Shown: positions 33,096 to 42,053 of the stretch, one piece after another
Numbering within the stretch: position 1 is the first letter of the stretch
Layout: each line of letters opens with the position of its first letter
Origin: Tateyamaria sp947503385
GTDB lineage: Bacteria > Pseudomonadota > Alphaproteobacteria > Rhodobacterales > Rhodobacteraceae
Length of the DNA: 64,000 bases
Reading direction: 5' to 3'
NCBI RefSeq assembly: GCF_051195235.1
Contig: NZ_JBNFZM010000003.1
Span: 310,001-374,000 of the forward strand
The notes under the pieces: generated by a model
What the model saw: the letters and a program-made list of their open reading frames with translations, nothing else
What the model was told of the DNA's origin: nothing
Database searches by the model: none
Position numbers and translations under genes: made by a program

Positions 33096-34061
33096 CTAGC
33101 CCGTGACCTCGATCACGACCTTGCCCGTTGCCCGCCGGGTCCGCAGCAGCTCCAGCCCGTCATTCGCCGCTTCGAGCGGCAGCACATTGCTGACATGCGG
33201 TGTCAATCGACCTTGGGCATACCAGCCGAACAGCACCTCAAAACTGTCCGTCAGGACCTTGGGGTTCACTTGCATGTAGCCGCCCCAATAGAATCCCAGT
33301 ACCGTCAGGTTTTTGACCAGCAGGTAGTTTGCCGGTATTTGCGGCACCGTCCCGCTGGCAAATCCAAGCGGCAGCAGCCGCGCCTCCGGATTGCAGGCTC
33401 GCAAGGCCGCATCAAACAGATCGCCCCCCACTGGGTCATAGACCACGTCAGCCCCCCCCAATGCCTTCACTTCGGCGCGCAGATCACATGTATCGCTGTC
33501 CAACAGGTGGTCTGCGCCCGCTTGGCGCGCCACCTCCAGCTTGTCGGCGCCACGGGCACAGGCGATCACCTCCGCGCCCATCAGTTTGCCCAGTTCAACC
33601 GCTGTCAGACCAACCCCGCCCGACGCCCCAAGAACCAGCAACCGTTCACCGGGCTGCATCCGCGCCTTGTAGTCCAGCGCGACATGGCTGGTGCCATAGG
33701 CCACGAGGAACGCCGCCGCATCGACAAAGCTCATCTCGTCGGGGATCGGCACGCAAATTTCGGCGGGCAGGGCCGCGTATTCCGCCAGCCCACCGAACCC
33801 GGCATAGGCCGCAACGCGCTGGCCCACGGCCAGATGGGTCACCCCCTCGCCTACGGCATCAACCGTCCCGGCCATTTCCATGCCAAGGGTCGCGGGCAGT
33901 ATTGGTTTTTCCTGATAAGTCCCCTTCACGATCAAAAGATCGCCAAAGTTCAGACCACAAGCGGCCACCCGCACCAGTACCTCGCCCGCACCGGGCGACG
34001 GCACTGCCACATCACGCAGGGCCAGAGGATGACCCAGTTCCACCACTTGCATTGCACGCAT
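33096..34061 (-). CDS. NADPH:quinone oxidoreductase family protein (zinc-independent MDR)
   Basis: A 321-residue medium-chain dehydrogenase/reductase with the GroES-like N domain ('PSPGAGEVLVRVAACGLNFGDLLIVKG' in part; the Asn after CGL is typical of quinone reductases) and a Rossmann domain 'LLVLGASGGVGLTAVELGKLMG'. The zinc-binding Cys/His of alcohol dehydrogenases are absent, matching QOR-type enzymes that reduce quinones or enones with NADPH. The family includes 'VGGDLFDAALRACNPEARLL'. Start at 34061; convergent with the EamA gene. Confidence 0.92.
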   Translation of the reverse strand: MRAMQVVELGHPLALRDVAVPSPGAGEVLVRVAACGLNFGDLLIVKGTYQEKPILPATLGMEMAGTVDAVGEGVTHLAVGQRVAAYAGFGGLAEYAALPAEICVPIPDEMSFVDAAAFLVAYGTSHVALDYKARMQPGERLLVLGASGGVGLTAVELGKLMGAEVIACARGADKLEVARQAGADHLLDSDTCDLRAEVKALGGADVVYDPVGGDLFDAALRACNPEARLLPLGFASGTVPQIPANYLLVKNLTVLGFYWGGYMQVNPKVLTDSFEVLFGWYAQGRLTPHVSNVLPLEAANDGLELLRTRRATGKVVIEVTG

Positions 34062-34086
34062 ATCGACCCCTCGCAGTTCCGGGGGC

Positions 34087-34320
34087 TTAATCCGCGTCCC
34101 CAATCCGGTGCACGGCATACCCCACCTGCACGGCAGCGAAAAGCAGGCCGTTGGACACCCAGATCAGCACAAGCGCCAGCAACGCATCACCCGATGGCGC
34201 CAGCGTGTCGTAAAAGCCATTGATGTTGAAGTGCCACAGCGCCGTGATCAATGCCGCAGACAGCGTCAGACCAATGGCCGTGGCGTTCAGGAACAGGCGA
34301 GGCAGCGAAACATAAGACAT
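34087..34320 (-). CDS. Small two-span membrane protein, hypothetical
   Basis: A 77-residue protein from the ATG at 34320 (an in-frame ATG at 34350 adds ten). Two hydrophobic helices are visible ('LNATAIGLTLSAALITALW' and 'ALLALVLIWVSNGLLFAAVQVGYAV'), linked by a short loop. It follows nusB on the same strand with a gap of 48 bp, at the end of the rib-nusB run, a position where Rhodobacteraceae often have such a gene. No function known. Confidence 0.75.
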   Translation of the reverse strand: MSYVSLPRLFLNATAIGLTLSAALITALWHFNINGFYDTLAPSGDALLALVLIWVSNGLLFAAVQVGYAVHRIGDAD

Positions 34321-34368
34321 GTGCCTTAAGACTAGCCGCCCCAGCCACAAAGTCCACGCCAGTGCAGA

Positions 34369-34836
34369 TCAGAACGCGTCGGGCCGCGCCTCGCGCGCCA
34401 TGTGATCCAGCACGGCATTGACGAATTTTGGCTCCTGACCATCGGGAAAGAACGCGCGCGCGACGTCAACATATTCCGTGATCACCACCCGCGGCGGCGT
34501 GCCGGTGTCGCGCAACTCTGCACCGGCCGCCCGAAACAGCGCCCGCAATGTCGGATCAATGCGCGCAATCGGCCATTTCGCCACCAGCGCCCGGTCGGTC
34601 GCCTGATCAATCGGAGCCTGATAGTTGACAGCATCTTCCATCACCCGGGCAAAGTGATCGGGATCGCCCTCTGCCAGTTCGTCCCCGTCATAGACCGCAC
34701 CGAAACGGTGATCCATGAACTCGGCCCGGACTGCATCGACGGTCTGGCCCGATTGCTCCATCTGAAACAGCGCCTGCACGGCATAAAGCCGTGCTGCCGA
34801 CCGCATCTTGCGTTTCTGATTTCCCGAAAGGGTCAT
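34369..34836 (-). CDS. nusB: Transcription antitermination factor NusB
   Basis: RNA-binding antitermination factor acting with NusE (S10) on boxA in rRNA leaders. The 155-aa all-helical protein has 'RSAARLYAVQALFQMEQSG' at the start and 'VVITEYVDVARAFFPDGQEPKFVNAVLD' in part at the end, the family's hallmark (EYxxxA, FVNGxLD). Its start overlaps the ribH stop by four bases, the usual ribH-nusB coupling. Confidence 0.96.
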   Translation of the reverse strand: MTLSGNQKRKMRSAARLYAVQALFQMEQSGQTVDAVRAEFMDHRFGAVYDGDELAEGDPDHFARVMEDAVNYQAPIDQATDRALVAKWPIARIDPTLRALFRAAGAELRDTGTPPRVVITEYVDVARAFFPDGQEPKFVNAVLDHMAREARPDAF

Positions 34837-35378
34837 GCTTGGTTGGGCCTCATCTCACCGGCAAGGATCGTGTCTTCTCCGGTCGGTTTGAAACCGACCC
34901 CCTTGCTCTGGCGGCCCCACTTACGGCTGAGCGCGATCAGGTGCAAGGCCGCAGCAGCCGCTCCGCCGCCTTTGTTCTGGCCTTCGGGATCGGCGCGCAC
35001 CTCGGCCTGTTCCACGGTCTCGACCGTCAGAATTCCGTTGCCAATGCACAGCCCCTGCAGACCCAGCAATTGCAAGGCCCGGCTGCTGTCGTTGCACACC
35101 GTCTCGTAGTGGGTGGTTTCGCCCCGGATCACGCAGCCAAGGGCCACGTATCCGTCAAAATTCGACATCCGCTCGGAAATGCCAATGGCCGTGGGAATCT
35201 CCAGTGCACCGGGCATTTCGACCAGATCCCACGTGGCACCTGCCGCCTCGATCTCGGCTTTGGCCCCGGCGACCATGTTGTCGGCAATCGCCTTGTAATA
35301 GGGCGACACCACGATCAACAATTTCGTGGGTGCGTCAAAGCTGGGCCGTTCCAGCACGTGATGTTCGATGGATGCCAT
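34833..35378 (-). CDS. ribH: 6,7-dimethyl-8-ribityllumazine synthase
   Basis: Condenses 5-amino-6-ribitylaminouracil with 3,4-dihydroxy-2-butanone 4-phosphate, the penultimate step of riboflavin synthesis. The 181-aa sequence has 'EMPGALEIPTAIG', 'YVALGCVIRGETTHYETVC' (catalytic His) and 'IGNGILTVETVEQAEVRAD', all diagnostic. Directly adjacent to ribBX and overlapping nusB; part of the minus-strand rib cluster. Confidence 0.97.
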   Translation of the reverse strand: MASIEHHVLERPSFDAPTKLLIVVSPYYKAIADNMVAGAKAEIEAAGATWDLVEMPGALEIPTAIGISERMSNFDGYVALGCVIRGETTHYETVCNDSSRALQLLGLQGLCIGNGILTVETVEQAEVRADPEGQNKGGGAAAAALHLIALSRKWGRQSKGVGFKPTGEDTILAGEMRPNQA

Positions 35379-36503
35379 TCAGGTGTCTCCGGGAATGGGG
35401 CGTGTGCCCACGATCTCAAGGTCATAAGCGCTGAGGCCCACATAAGTTGTCCGCGGGCTGTTGGTCAGCAGGATCAGGCGGGTCAGACCCATATTCGACA
35501 GCATCTGCGCGCCCAGACCGATATTCTTGACCACGCGCGGGCCATCATCCTCATCGTCCGAAAACAGCGCCTTGCGCGGCTCGCGGAAGAGGCAGACGAC
35601 ACCGCGCCCCTCCGCGGCAATTGCCTCCATCGCGCGCGGCAGTTCGCCCACAGGTTTGGGCCCAAGGCCAAGGATATCCGTCACCTCGTTTAGCGCATGG
35701 GTGCGGACCAATACAGGCGCGTCCGAACTCAGATCACCCTTGGACAGCGTCACATGTTCAATCCCATGGGTCTGGTCCGTGAAAATCCGCATGTCCCAGT
35801 CGCCGCCATGTTGCGAGGTGATGGTCCGGCGATCCGTCTCGACCACCAGATTATCGTGCCGCCGCCGGTAAGCGATCAGATCAGAAATTGTCCCGATCTT
35901 CAGCCCGTGGGTCCGCGCATAGGCCACCAGATCGGGCAGCCGCGCCATCTCTCCGTCTTCCTTCATGATCTCGCAGATCACGCTTGACGGGTAGTGCCCG
36001 GCCAGCCGCGCCACATCACAGCCCGCCTCGGTATGGCCTGCACGAACCAGCACGCCCCCCTTGCGGGCGCGCAGCGGAAAAACATGGCCCGGTGTGGCGA
36101 TGTCAGCGCCCGTGGCCTGCGGATTGATCGCCGTGGCAATAGTTCGCGCCCGGTCACCGGCGGAAATGCCGGTGCTCACCCCCTCCCGCGCCTCAATGGA
36201 CACGGTAAAGGCCGTCTCATGCCGGGACGAATTGTGCATCGCCATCATGGGCAGTCCCAGCGCCTCAATGCGCTCCGCAGGCAGCGTCAGGCAAATCAGC
36301 CCGCGCCCATGGGTGGCCATGAAATTCACCGCCTCGGGCGTCGCAAAATCGGCGGGGATCACCAGATCACCCTCATTCTCGCGATCCTCATGATCAACCA
36401 GAACAAACATCCGGCCCTGCCGCGCCTCTTCGATGATCTCCTCGATGGGAGAAATGGCGTTGACCAGATCCTTCTCGACCGGTCCGGGCGTTTCAAAGCT
36501 CAT
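35379..36503 (-). CDS. ribB: RibBX: DHBP synthase fused to a GTP cyclohydrolase II-like domain lacking the zinc site
   Basis: 374 aa. The N-terminal ~205 residues are a complete 3,4-dihydroxy-2-butanone-4-phosphate synthase ('VDHEDRENEGDLVIPAD', 'ISAGDRARTI', 'PGHVFPLRARKGGVLVRAGH'). The C-terminal part aligns with GTP cyclohydrolase II over 'HGIEHVTLSKGD', 'APVLVRTHALNEV' and 'NIGLGAQMLSNMGLTRLILLTN', but the zinc-binding GEC...CDC cysteines are absent and the 'QEGRGIGL' loop is replaced ('REPRKALFSDDEDDG'). So it should make DHBP only. This matches the proteobacterial RibBX variant; a separate ribA is expected elsewhere. ATG at 36503 is used; 36536 is possible. Confidence 0.9.
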   Translation of the reverse strand: MSFETPGPVEKDLVNAISPIEEIIEEARQGRMFVLVDHEDRENEGDLVIPADFATPEAVNFMATHGRGLICLTLPAERIEALGLPMMAMHNSSRHETAFTVSIEAREGVSTGISAGDRARTIATAINPQATGADIATPGHVFPLRARKGGVLVRAGHTEAGCDVARLAGHYPSSVICEIMKEDGEMARLPDLVAYARTHGLKIGTISDLIAYRRRHDNLVVETDRRTITSQHGGDWDMRIFTDQTHGIEHVTLSKGDLSSDAPVLVRTHALNEVTDILGLGPKPVGELPRAMEAIAAEGRGVVCLFREPRKALFSDDEDDGPRVVKNIGLGAQMLSNMGLTRLILLTNSPRTTYVGLSAYDLEIVGTRPIPGDT

Positions 36504-36715
36504 TGGGGCACCTTTGGCAGCGATTGTGCGCGACATAACCGAACCAAACCCCACTTGCCAGTGGGACGCCACGCACATCCCATGCGCGCCTCCGTCTCTG
36601 TCCCCAAAAATCCCCCCCCGGGAGGGCCGGTCAGCCGCCCACCCGCACCACAACATGATGCGAGCACGGCAGCCATTCGCACCAGAATCGTGTCAGGCGC
36701 AGCCTGTCCTTTGGC

Positions 36716-37303
36716 TCAGCCGACCTCGGCCAAGCGGGCGACATAGCGGGCCAGCGTGTCGATCTCGAGGTTCACACCATCGCCAACGGCCACATCACCC
36801 CAGGTCGTAACCTGTTTGGTATGGGGGATAAAATTGATACCAAACACCGCCCCCTCGACCTCGTTCACGGTCAGGGATGTCCCGTTCAGCGCAACCGACC
36901 CTTTGGGCGCGATGAACCGCGCCAGCGCCTCTGGCGCGCGCAACTGCACCCGTGTGCTGTCACCTTCGTCCTTGACCGAAACCACCTCGGCCACGCCGTC
37001 CACATGGCCGGATACGATATGCCCGCCCAATTCGTCACCCACACGCAACGCGCGTTCAAGGTTCACGCGCTTTCCTACAGCCCATGACGACAAGTTGGTC
37101 TTTGACACCGTTTCGGCGCTCACCTGCACCTCGTACCAGTCGGGGCCCAGATCGACGACCGTCAGGCACACACCATCAGACGCAATCGACGCGCCCAAAT
37201 CGATAGTGTCTGTGTCATACCCTGTGCCGATCCGGACCCGCAGATCGCCTTCCTCGACCATCTGTGTGATGGTGCCGATATCCGTGATAATGCCTGTGAA
37301 CAT
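36716..37303 (-). CDS. ribE: Riboflavin synthase alpha subunit
   Basis: Dismutates two lumazine molecules to riboflavin. 195 aa with two lumazine-binding barrels: first 'MFTGIITDIGTI...IASDGVCLTVV', second 'GGHIVSGHVDGVAEV...SVALNGTSLTVNEV'. The order and the characteristic MFTGI start are clear. A 212-bp gap to ribBX downstream has no gene I can support; 5' of ribE the divergent capsule gene begins about 130 bp away. Confidence 0.96.
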   Translation of the reverse strand: MFTGIITDIGTITQMVEEGDLRVRIGTGYDTDTIDLGASIASDGVCLTVVDLGPDWYEVQVSAETVSKTNLSSWAVGKRVNLERALRVGDELGGHIVSGHVDGVAEVVSVKDEGDSTRVQLRAPEALARFIAPKGSVALNGTSLTVNEVEGAVFGINFIPHTKQVTTWGDVAVGDGVNLEIDTLARYVARLAEVG

Positions 37304-37433
37304 GCCATATCTCCCACGCTTGCGACCGAGGTAGCTGCGGCAACGTCCAAGGGCAAGAGCCCAGCCATTTGCGTTAAACCGCGCCATGAGCCATAAAATC
37401 GCCCCAGTCACCTGTTCATCTTGGGTTAACGAC

Positions 37434-38747
37434 ATGCCGCGTATTAGAAACGAGATGACATTGACCGCCCCCGACACACGCGTGTTCCTGTTTCTGCAGG
37501 GACCTCACGGGCCCTTCTTTCACCGCTTGGGCGCGATGCTGCGCCGTGCGGGTTCTGCTGTGTGGCGTGTGGGCTTCAACGCGGGAGACCGCGCCTTCTG
37601 GTTTCACCCGCGCAGCTACATCCCCTATCGCGGCACCGCCACAGACTGGCCTGCCACATTTGCCCGGCTGATCGATGACAAGGCCGTCACCGACATTGTG
37701 CTCTATGGCGACGTGCGTCCCGTTCACGCCGAAGCGGTGGCCGAGGCCGAGCGCCGGGGCCTGACCGTCCATGTCTTCGAAGAGGGGTATATGCGGCCCT
37801 ATTGGGTCACGTATGAGCGGGGCGGCACCAACGGAAACTCCCGGTTGATGGACATGTCCGTCGCGGACATGCAGGCCGCACTTGCCCTGTCGGATATGGA
37901 GGCGCCCTTGCCCCCCGGTCACTGGGGCGACATGCGCCAGCATGTCTTTTACGGCGCGCTCTACCACTGGTTCGTGATGTTCCGAAACGGCGATTACCGT
38001 AATTTCCAACCACATCGCTCGCTCACTGTGGCCAAGGAATTCCAGTTGTATCTCAAACGCTTGCTGCTGATGCCGTTCCAAACGCTGGACCGGGTACAGG
38101 CGACACTGCGCATCCGATATGGTGGGTTTCCCTACCACCTCGCACTCCTGCAGCTCGAACATGACAGCAGCTTTCAGGAACACTCGCCCTTTTCCACCAT
38201 GACCGACTTTCTGGAACTGGTCATCGACGGTTTTGCCAAGGGCGCGCCGGGGCACCACCACCTCGTGATAAAGGCGCACCCGCTCGAAGATGGGCGCACA
38301 CCGATCCGCCGCACCATCCGCCAACTGGCCCGCCAAAAGGGTCTGCAAGACCGGGTCCATTACGTGCGCGGCGGCAAGCTCGCCCAGCTTTTGAACGACG
38401 CGCGCAGTGCCGTGACAGTAAACTCCACGGCTGCTCAACAGGTGCTGTGGCGCGGCATCCCGCTCAAGGTCTTTGGCCGCGCCGTGTTCGCGAAACCAGA
38501 ATTTGTCAGCGATCAGCCCTTGCCGGATTTCTTTGCCGGGGCCAGTCGCCCGGACAGCCGCGCCTACAAGGATTACCGCCGCTACCTGCTGGAAACGAGC
38601 CAGTTGCCCGGCGGCTTCTATTCGGCCCGCGGGCGCAGGCAATTGTTGCGACAGGTTGTCGACATGATGCTGTCGCCCGAAGATCCCTATGATGCACTCG
38701 CCTCCGGCACCGCGGCCCCAAGGCAACAGTTGCGGTTGGTCACATGA
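37434..38747 (+). CDS. kpsS: Capsule beta-Kdo transferase KpsS-like
   Basis: A cytosolic glycosyltransferase that, with KpsC, builds the beta-Kdo linker on a phosphatidylglycerol anchor of group 2 capsules. Signatures: 'RVFLFLQGPHGPFFHRLG' at the start, 'VHVFEEGYMRPYWVTYE', 'HHLVIKAHPLEDGRTP' and 'AVTVNSTAAQQVLWRGIPLKVFG'. About 437 aa from 37434; the ATG at 37455 (MTLTAPDT) is an equally good start. First of three plus-strand capsule genes lying inside the riboflavin cluster. Confidence 0.92.
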   Translation: MPRIRNEMTLTAPDTRVFLFLQGPHGPFFHRLGAMLRRAGSAVWRVGFNAGDRAFWFHPRSYIPYRGTATDWPATFARLIDDKAVTDIVLYGDVRPVHAEAVAEAERRGLTVHVFEEGYMRPYWVTYERGGTNGNSRLMDMSVADMQAALALSDMEAPLPPGHWGDMRQHVFYGALYHWFVMFRNGDYRNFQPHRSLTVAKEFQLYLKRLLLMPFQTLDRVQATLRIRYGGFPYHLALLQLEHDSSFQEHSPFSTMTDFLELVIDGFAKGAPGHHHLVIKAHPLEDGRTPIRRTIRQLARQKGLQDRVHYVRGGKLAQLLNDARSAVTVNSTAAQQVLWRGIPLKVFGRAVFAKPEFVSDQPLPDFFAGASRPDSRAYKDYRRYLLETSQLPGGFYSARGRRQLLRQVVDMMLSPEDPYDALASGTAAPRQQLRLVT

Positions 38748-38893
38748 GCGGCACAACCCCTATGGCTGGATTTTTGATCGTGACTCCGGTAGGTTGACAC
38801 GCAATTGGCACCGAAAAATCGGGCCAGACAACAATAATCAGGTGCTGCAAACTGGCACCGCGAGGCAGAAAATCAGGTCGAGGAGACCAAGCA

Positions 38894-40030
38894 GTGACTT
38901 TCCCGACATTCCGCTGGGCGCGCGTCGTCGCGTTGTTTTTGATTTGCACGCTGGTCGCATCCTGTGGTCTGCCGCGCGTCGGCCCCAACAAACGCGAGAT
39001 TTTCGCAGGCTCCGTACAAAAAGAAGGCGACGCCTTTGTCGTGGCGGTGAATGACCGCGTGACGCGGGCCACTGCCGTGACACCCGCCTTGGGCTTTTCG
39101 GAAAACCTTGTGAATGCGGGGCTTGTGGGGTCCGACACGATCCGGCCCGGTGACGTTCTGGGTCTGACCATATGGGAAAATGTCGACGATGGCCTGCTGG
39201 CGGGCGAAGGTGCAAACTCCACCATCCTCGAAGAGGTGCAGGTGGACGGCGCTGGCTTTATCTTTGTGCCCTATGCGGGCCGCATCCGCGCAGCAGGCAA
39301 CACGCCCGAAGCGATCCGCCGCATCATCACCAACCGTCTCGAAGAACAGACGCCCGATCCGCAGGTGCAGGTCCGCCGTGTTGCGGGCGACGGTGCCACC
39401 GTATCGCTGATCGGTGCCGTCGGCGCTCAGGGGGTGTTCGCGATAGAACGTCCCACCCGCACCCTTGCCACGATGCTCGCCCGCGCGGGCGGCGTGACCA
39501 TCGAACCCGAAGTGGCCCAAGTCACCGTCATCCGCGGCAACGTGCGCAGCCAGATCCGCCTGCAAGATCTCTACGATCATCCGGAACTGGACATTGCACT
39601 GCGCGCCGGAGACCGCATTCTGGTCGAAGAGGACACGCGCGCCTTTACCGTTCTGGGTGCAACGGGCGGTCAGGCCCGCATCCCATTTGAAAGCCCGACG
39701 CTCAGCGCCATTGAGGCCATCGCGCAAGTGGGGGGGCTGTCGGCCACGACAGCCGACCCAACCGGCGTCTTTGTGCTGCGCAACGAACCGGCGGAAATTT
39801 CCAACGTGGTGCTTGGTCGCGACGACCTGATTGGCGCGCAACGCATGGTTTACGTGCTGGACCTGACCCAACCCAACGGGCTGTTTCAGGCGCGCGACTT
39901 TGTGATCCGCAATGGCGATACCGTCTATGTGACCGAAGCGCCCTACACGCAATTCTCGCGCATCATCACCGCGCTCACGACACCGGTGGCGGGCATCAAC
40001 CAGCTCTCGACCAGCGTGAGCGGCAACTGA
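38894..40030 (+). CDS. Polysaccharide export outer-membrane lipoprotein (Wza/KpsD/BexD-like)
   Basis: A 378-residue lipoprotein starting at GTG 38894 with an AGGAG nine bases upstream. The signal ends in lipobox 'LVASC'. The Poly_export domain is seen in 'IRPGDVLGLTIWENVDDG...VDGAGFIFVPYAGRIRAAGNT', followed by SLBB repeats ('VSLIGAVGAQGVFAIERPT', 'FTVLGATGGQARIPFESPT'). Such proteins form the outer-membrane channel for capsule. It is placed between kpsS and kpsC, so it most likely exports the Kdo-linked polymer. Confidence 0.93.
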   Translation: MTFPTFRWARVVALFLICTLVASCGLPRVGPNKREIFAGSVQKEGDAFVVAVNDRVTRATAVTPALGFSENLVNAGLVGSDTIRPGDVLGLTIWENVDDGLLAGEGANSTILEEVQVDGAGFIFVPYAGRIRAAGNTPEAIRRIITNRLEEQTPDPQVQVRRVAGDGATVSLIGAVGAQGVFAIERPTRTLATMLARAGGVTIEPEVAQVTVIRGNVRSQIRLQDLYDHPELDIALRAGDRILVEEDTRAFTVLGATGGQARIPFESPTLSAIEAIAQVGGLSATTADPTGVFVLRNEPAEISNVVLGRDDLIGAQRMVYVLDLTQPNGLFQARDFVIRNGDTVYVTEAPYTQFSRIITALTTPVAGINQLSTSVSGN

Positions 40031-40040
40031 CGCCGCGCCT

Positions 40041-42053
40041 ATGACCGGCACGGACACCAAGGCCGCCGGACCTGAAAAGGCCCGGCGGCTTTATGTTTAC
40101 AATGGTGGATTTCTGACCCAGCGCCGCCTGCGGCGCATCCTGCACCACGCGGGCTATACCATCCGCGTGGGGCGGCCCGGTGCGAATGATCTGATCGGCG
40201 TCTGGGGCAATTCACCCACCGCGCATCGCGGACTGGCCGCCGCCACCCGCCATGATGTCCCTGTGGTCCGGGTGGAGGATGCGTTCCTACGGTCGTTGTT
40301 TCCCGGGCGCGCGGGCGCACCGCCGCTGGGTCTGCTCATTGATCACAAAGGCGCGCATTTCGACCCTGCACATCCTTCTGACCTTGAGGTGATGCTGACC
40401 ACGCACCCGCTTGATGACAGCGCTTTGTTGGACCGCGCGCGCGGCGCAATGGCGCGGATGGCCGAGGCGCATTTGAGCAAATACACCGCCTTTGACCCCG
40501 CGCGCCCTGTGCCTGACCCCGGCTATGTGCTGGTGATCGACCAGACCTTTGGCGATGCGTCCGTCACCGCGTCCGGCGCCGACCGCAACCGGTTTCGTGA
40601 GATGCTTTTCGTTGCACTGGACGAACACCCCGGCGCACGCATCGTGATCAAGACACATCCCGAAACCCGTGCAGGGCACCGCCCCGGCTATTTCACGGAT
40701 GCCGACCTGAACGACCGCGTGTCATTTTGCAGCGATCCGGTCAGCCCGTGGACCCTGATGGAAGGGGCGGTGGGCGTCTATACGGTGTCGTCTGGTCTGG
40801 GGTTCGAGGCGATCCTAGCAGGGCACAAACCGCGCGTTTTTGGTCAGCCGTTTTATGCCGGATGGGGCCTCACGCAGGATGAGTTTCCCGTCCAGCGCCG
40901 CCAGCGCAATCTGACGCGGGCGCAGATCTTTGCGGCAGCGATGATCCTGTACCCCACATGGTACGATCCGCATCGCGACTGTTTGTGCGGCCTCGAAACC
41001 GCGATGGAGGCGCTGGCCGCCGAAACCCGCGCCTGGCGCGCCGACCACCGGGGCTGGGTGGCGAGCGGGATGCGCCTGTGGAAACGCGCGCCCCTGCAAC
41101 AGGCCTTTGGACAGTGGAAAGCCGTTACGTTCGAGGACACCCTGGCCCGCGCTCGCGCCAAGGGACAGCCGTGGATGGTCTGGGCAGGCAAGGCAGAGGT
41201 TGGCCACGCGGACGCGGTGCGGGTCGAGGACGGCTTTCTCCGGTCGCGCGGGTTGGGTGCCGCACTTGTGCCGCCGCTGTCATTGGTGACCGATGCCAAG
41301 GGCATCTACTATGACCCCGCACGCGCCAGCGATCTCGAAGACATGATCCGCGCGCGGCGCACCCTGCGCCCCGACCAAAGCCTGCGCGCCGAACGACTGG
41401 TCGCGGCACTGACGCAAAATGCGCTGAGCAAATACAATCTGGGCGGGGCCGTCCCGGATATGCCCGATGGGCCGCGCGTTCTGGTGGTTGGACAGGTCGA
41501 GGATGACGCATCCGTGCGCCTCGGCGCGGGAGAGGTCAACACAAACGCGGCCCTTTTGGCCGCTGCACGTGCGGCACACCCGGATGCCACGCTGATCTAC
41601 AAGCCGCATCCAGATGTTGAAGCGGGGCTGCGCCGCGGCGCGGTAGATGCAAGCGCGCTGGCGGATGTGGTGGCCGAAAACGCAGACATTGCCGCGCTGC
41701 TGGACAAGGTTGATACCGTGTGGACCATGACATCGCTTTCGGGGTTCGAGGCGCTGATGCGGGGCGTGCATGTGGTCACAACCGGCGCGCCCTTTTACGC
41801 CGGATGGGGCCTGACCGAAGATCGTGGCACAGTACCGCCACGGCGGCGTGAGGACGTGCCGCTGCTGGGCCTCGTGCACGCAACGCTCATCGACTATCCC
41901 CGCTACTTTGATCCGGTGACCCGAACGGCCTGCCCGGTTGAGGTCATCGTGGACCGGTTGCGCCGGGATGATGTGCCGCGCCGGGGTCTGGCAAACCGCA
42001 CGCTGTCAAAGTTACAAGGCTTGCTGGCCAGTCAGTCACATCTGTGGCGTTGA
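40041..42053 (+). CDS. kpsC: Capsule beta-Kdo transferase KpsC, two-domain
   Basis: A 670-residue tandem glycosyltransferase. The two halves repeat the same motifs: 'VVRVEDAFLRSLFPG' / 'AVRVEDGFLRSRGLG', 'GAHFDPAHPSDLEVML' / 'GIYYDPARASDLEDMI', 'VIKTHPETRAGHRPGYF' / 'IYKPHPDVEAGLRRGA' and 'FYAGWGLTQDEFPVQRR' / 'FYAGWGLTEDRGTVPPR'. KpsC uses its two active sites to add alternating beta-2,4 and beta-2,7 Kdo residues to the lipid primer after KpsS. The 3' end overlaps convergent ribD by 18 bases. Confidence 0.95.
   Translation: MTGTDTKAAGPEKARRLYVYNGGFLTQRRLRRILHHAGYTIRVGRPGANDLIGVWGNSPTAHRGLAAATRHDVPVVRVEDAFLRSLFPGRAGAPPLGLLIDHKGAHFDPAHPSDLEVMLTTHPLDDSALLDRARGAMARMAEAHLSKYTAFDPARPVPDPGYVLVIDQTFGDASVTASGADRNRFREMLFVALDEHPGARIVIKTHPETRAGHRPGYFTDADLNDRVSFCSDPVSPWTLMEGAVGVYTVSSGLGFEAILAGHKPRVFGQPFYAGWGLTQDEFPVQRRQRNLTRAQIFAAAMILYPTWYDPHRDCLCGLETAMEALAAETRAWRADHRGWVASGMRLWKRAPLQQAFGQWKAVTFEDTLARARAKGQPWMVWAGKAEVGHADAVRVEDGFLRSRGLGAALVPPLSLVTDAKGIYYDPARASDLEDMIRARRTLRPDQSLRAERLVAALTQNALSKYNLGGAVPDMPDGPRVLVVGQVEDDASVRLGAGEVNTNAALLAAARAAHPDATLIYKPHPDVEAGLRRGAVDASALADVVAENADIAALLDKVDTVWTMTSLSGFEALMRGVHVVTTGAPFYAGWGLTEDRGTVPPRRREDVPLLGLVHATLIDYPRYFDPVTRTACPVEVIVDRLRRDDVPRRGLANRTLSKLQGLLASQSHLWR

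Noticed and set aside
36537..36715. A gene in the ribE-ribBX gap
   Set aside because: No frame with a ribosome binding site or sensible composition; Pro/Cys-rich short frames only.
37416..38756. A 446-codon frame opposite kpsS
   Set aside because: Shadow of kpsS caused by high third-position G+C; no signal, domain or ribosome binding site.
38748..38893. Sigma-54 promoter before the Wza-like gene (TGGCACCG twice)
   Set aside because: Neither TGGCAC copy has a TTGCA element at the required spacing.
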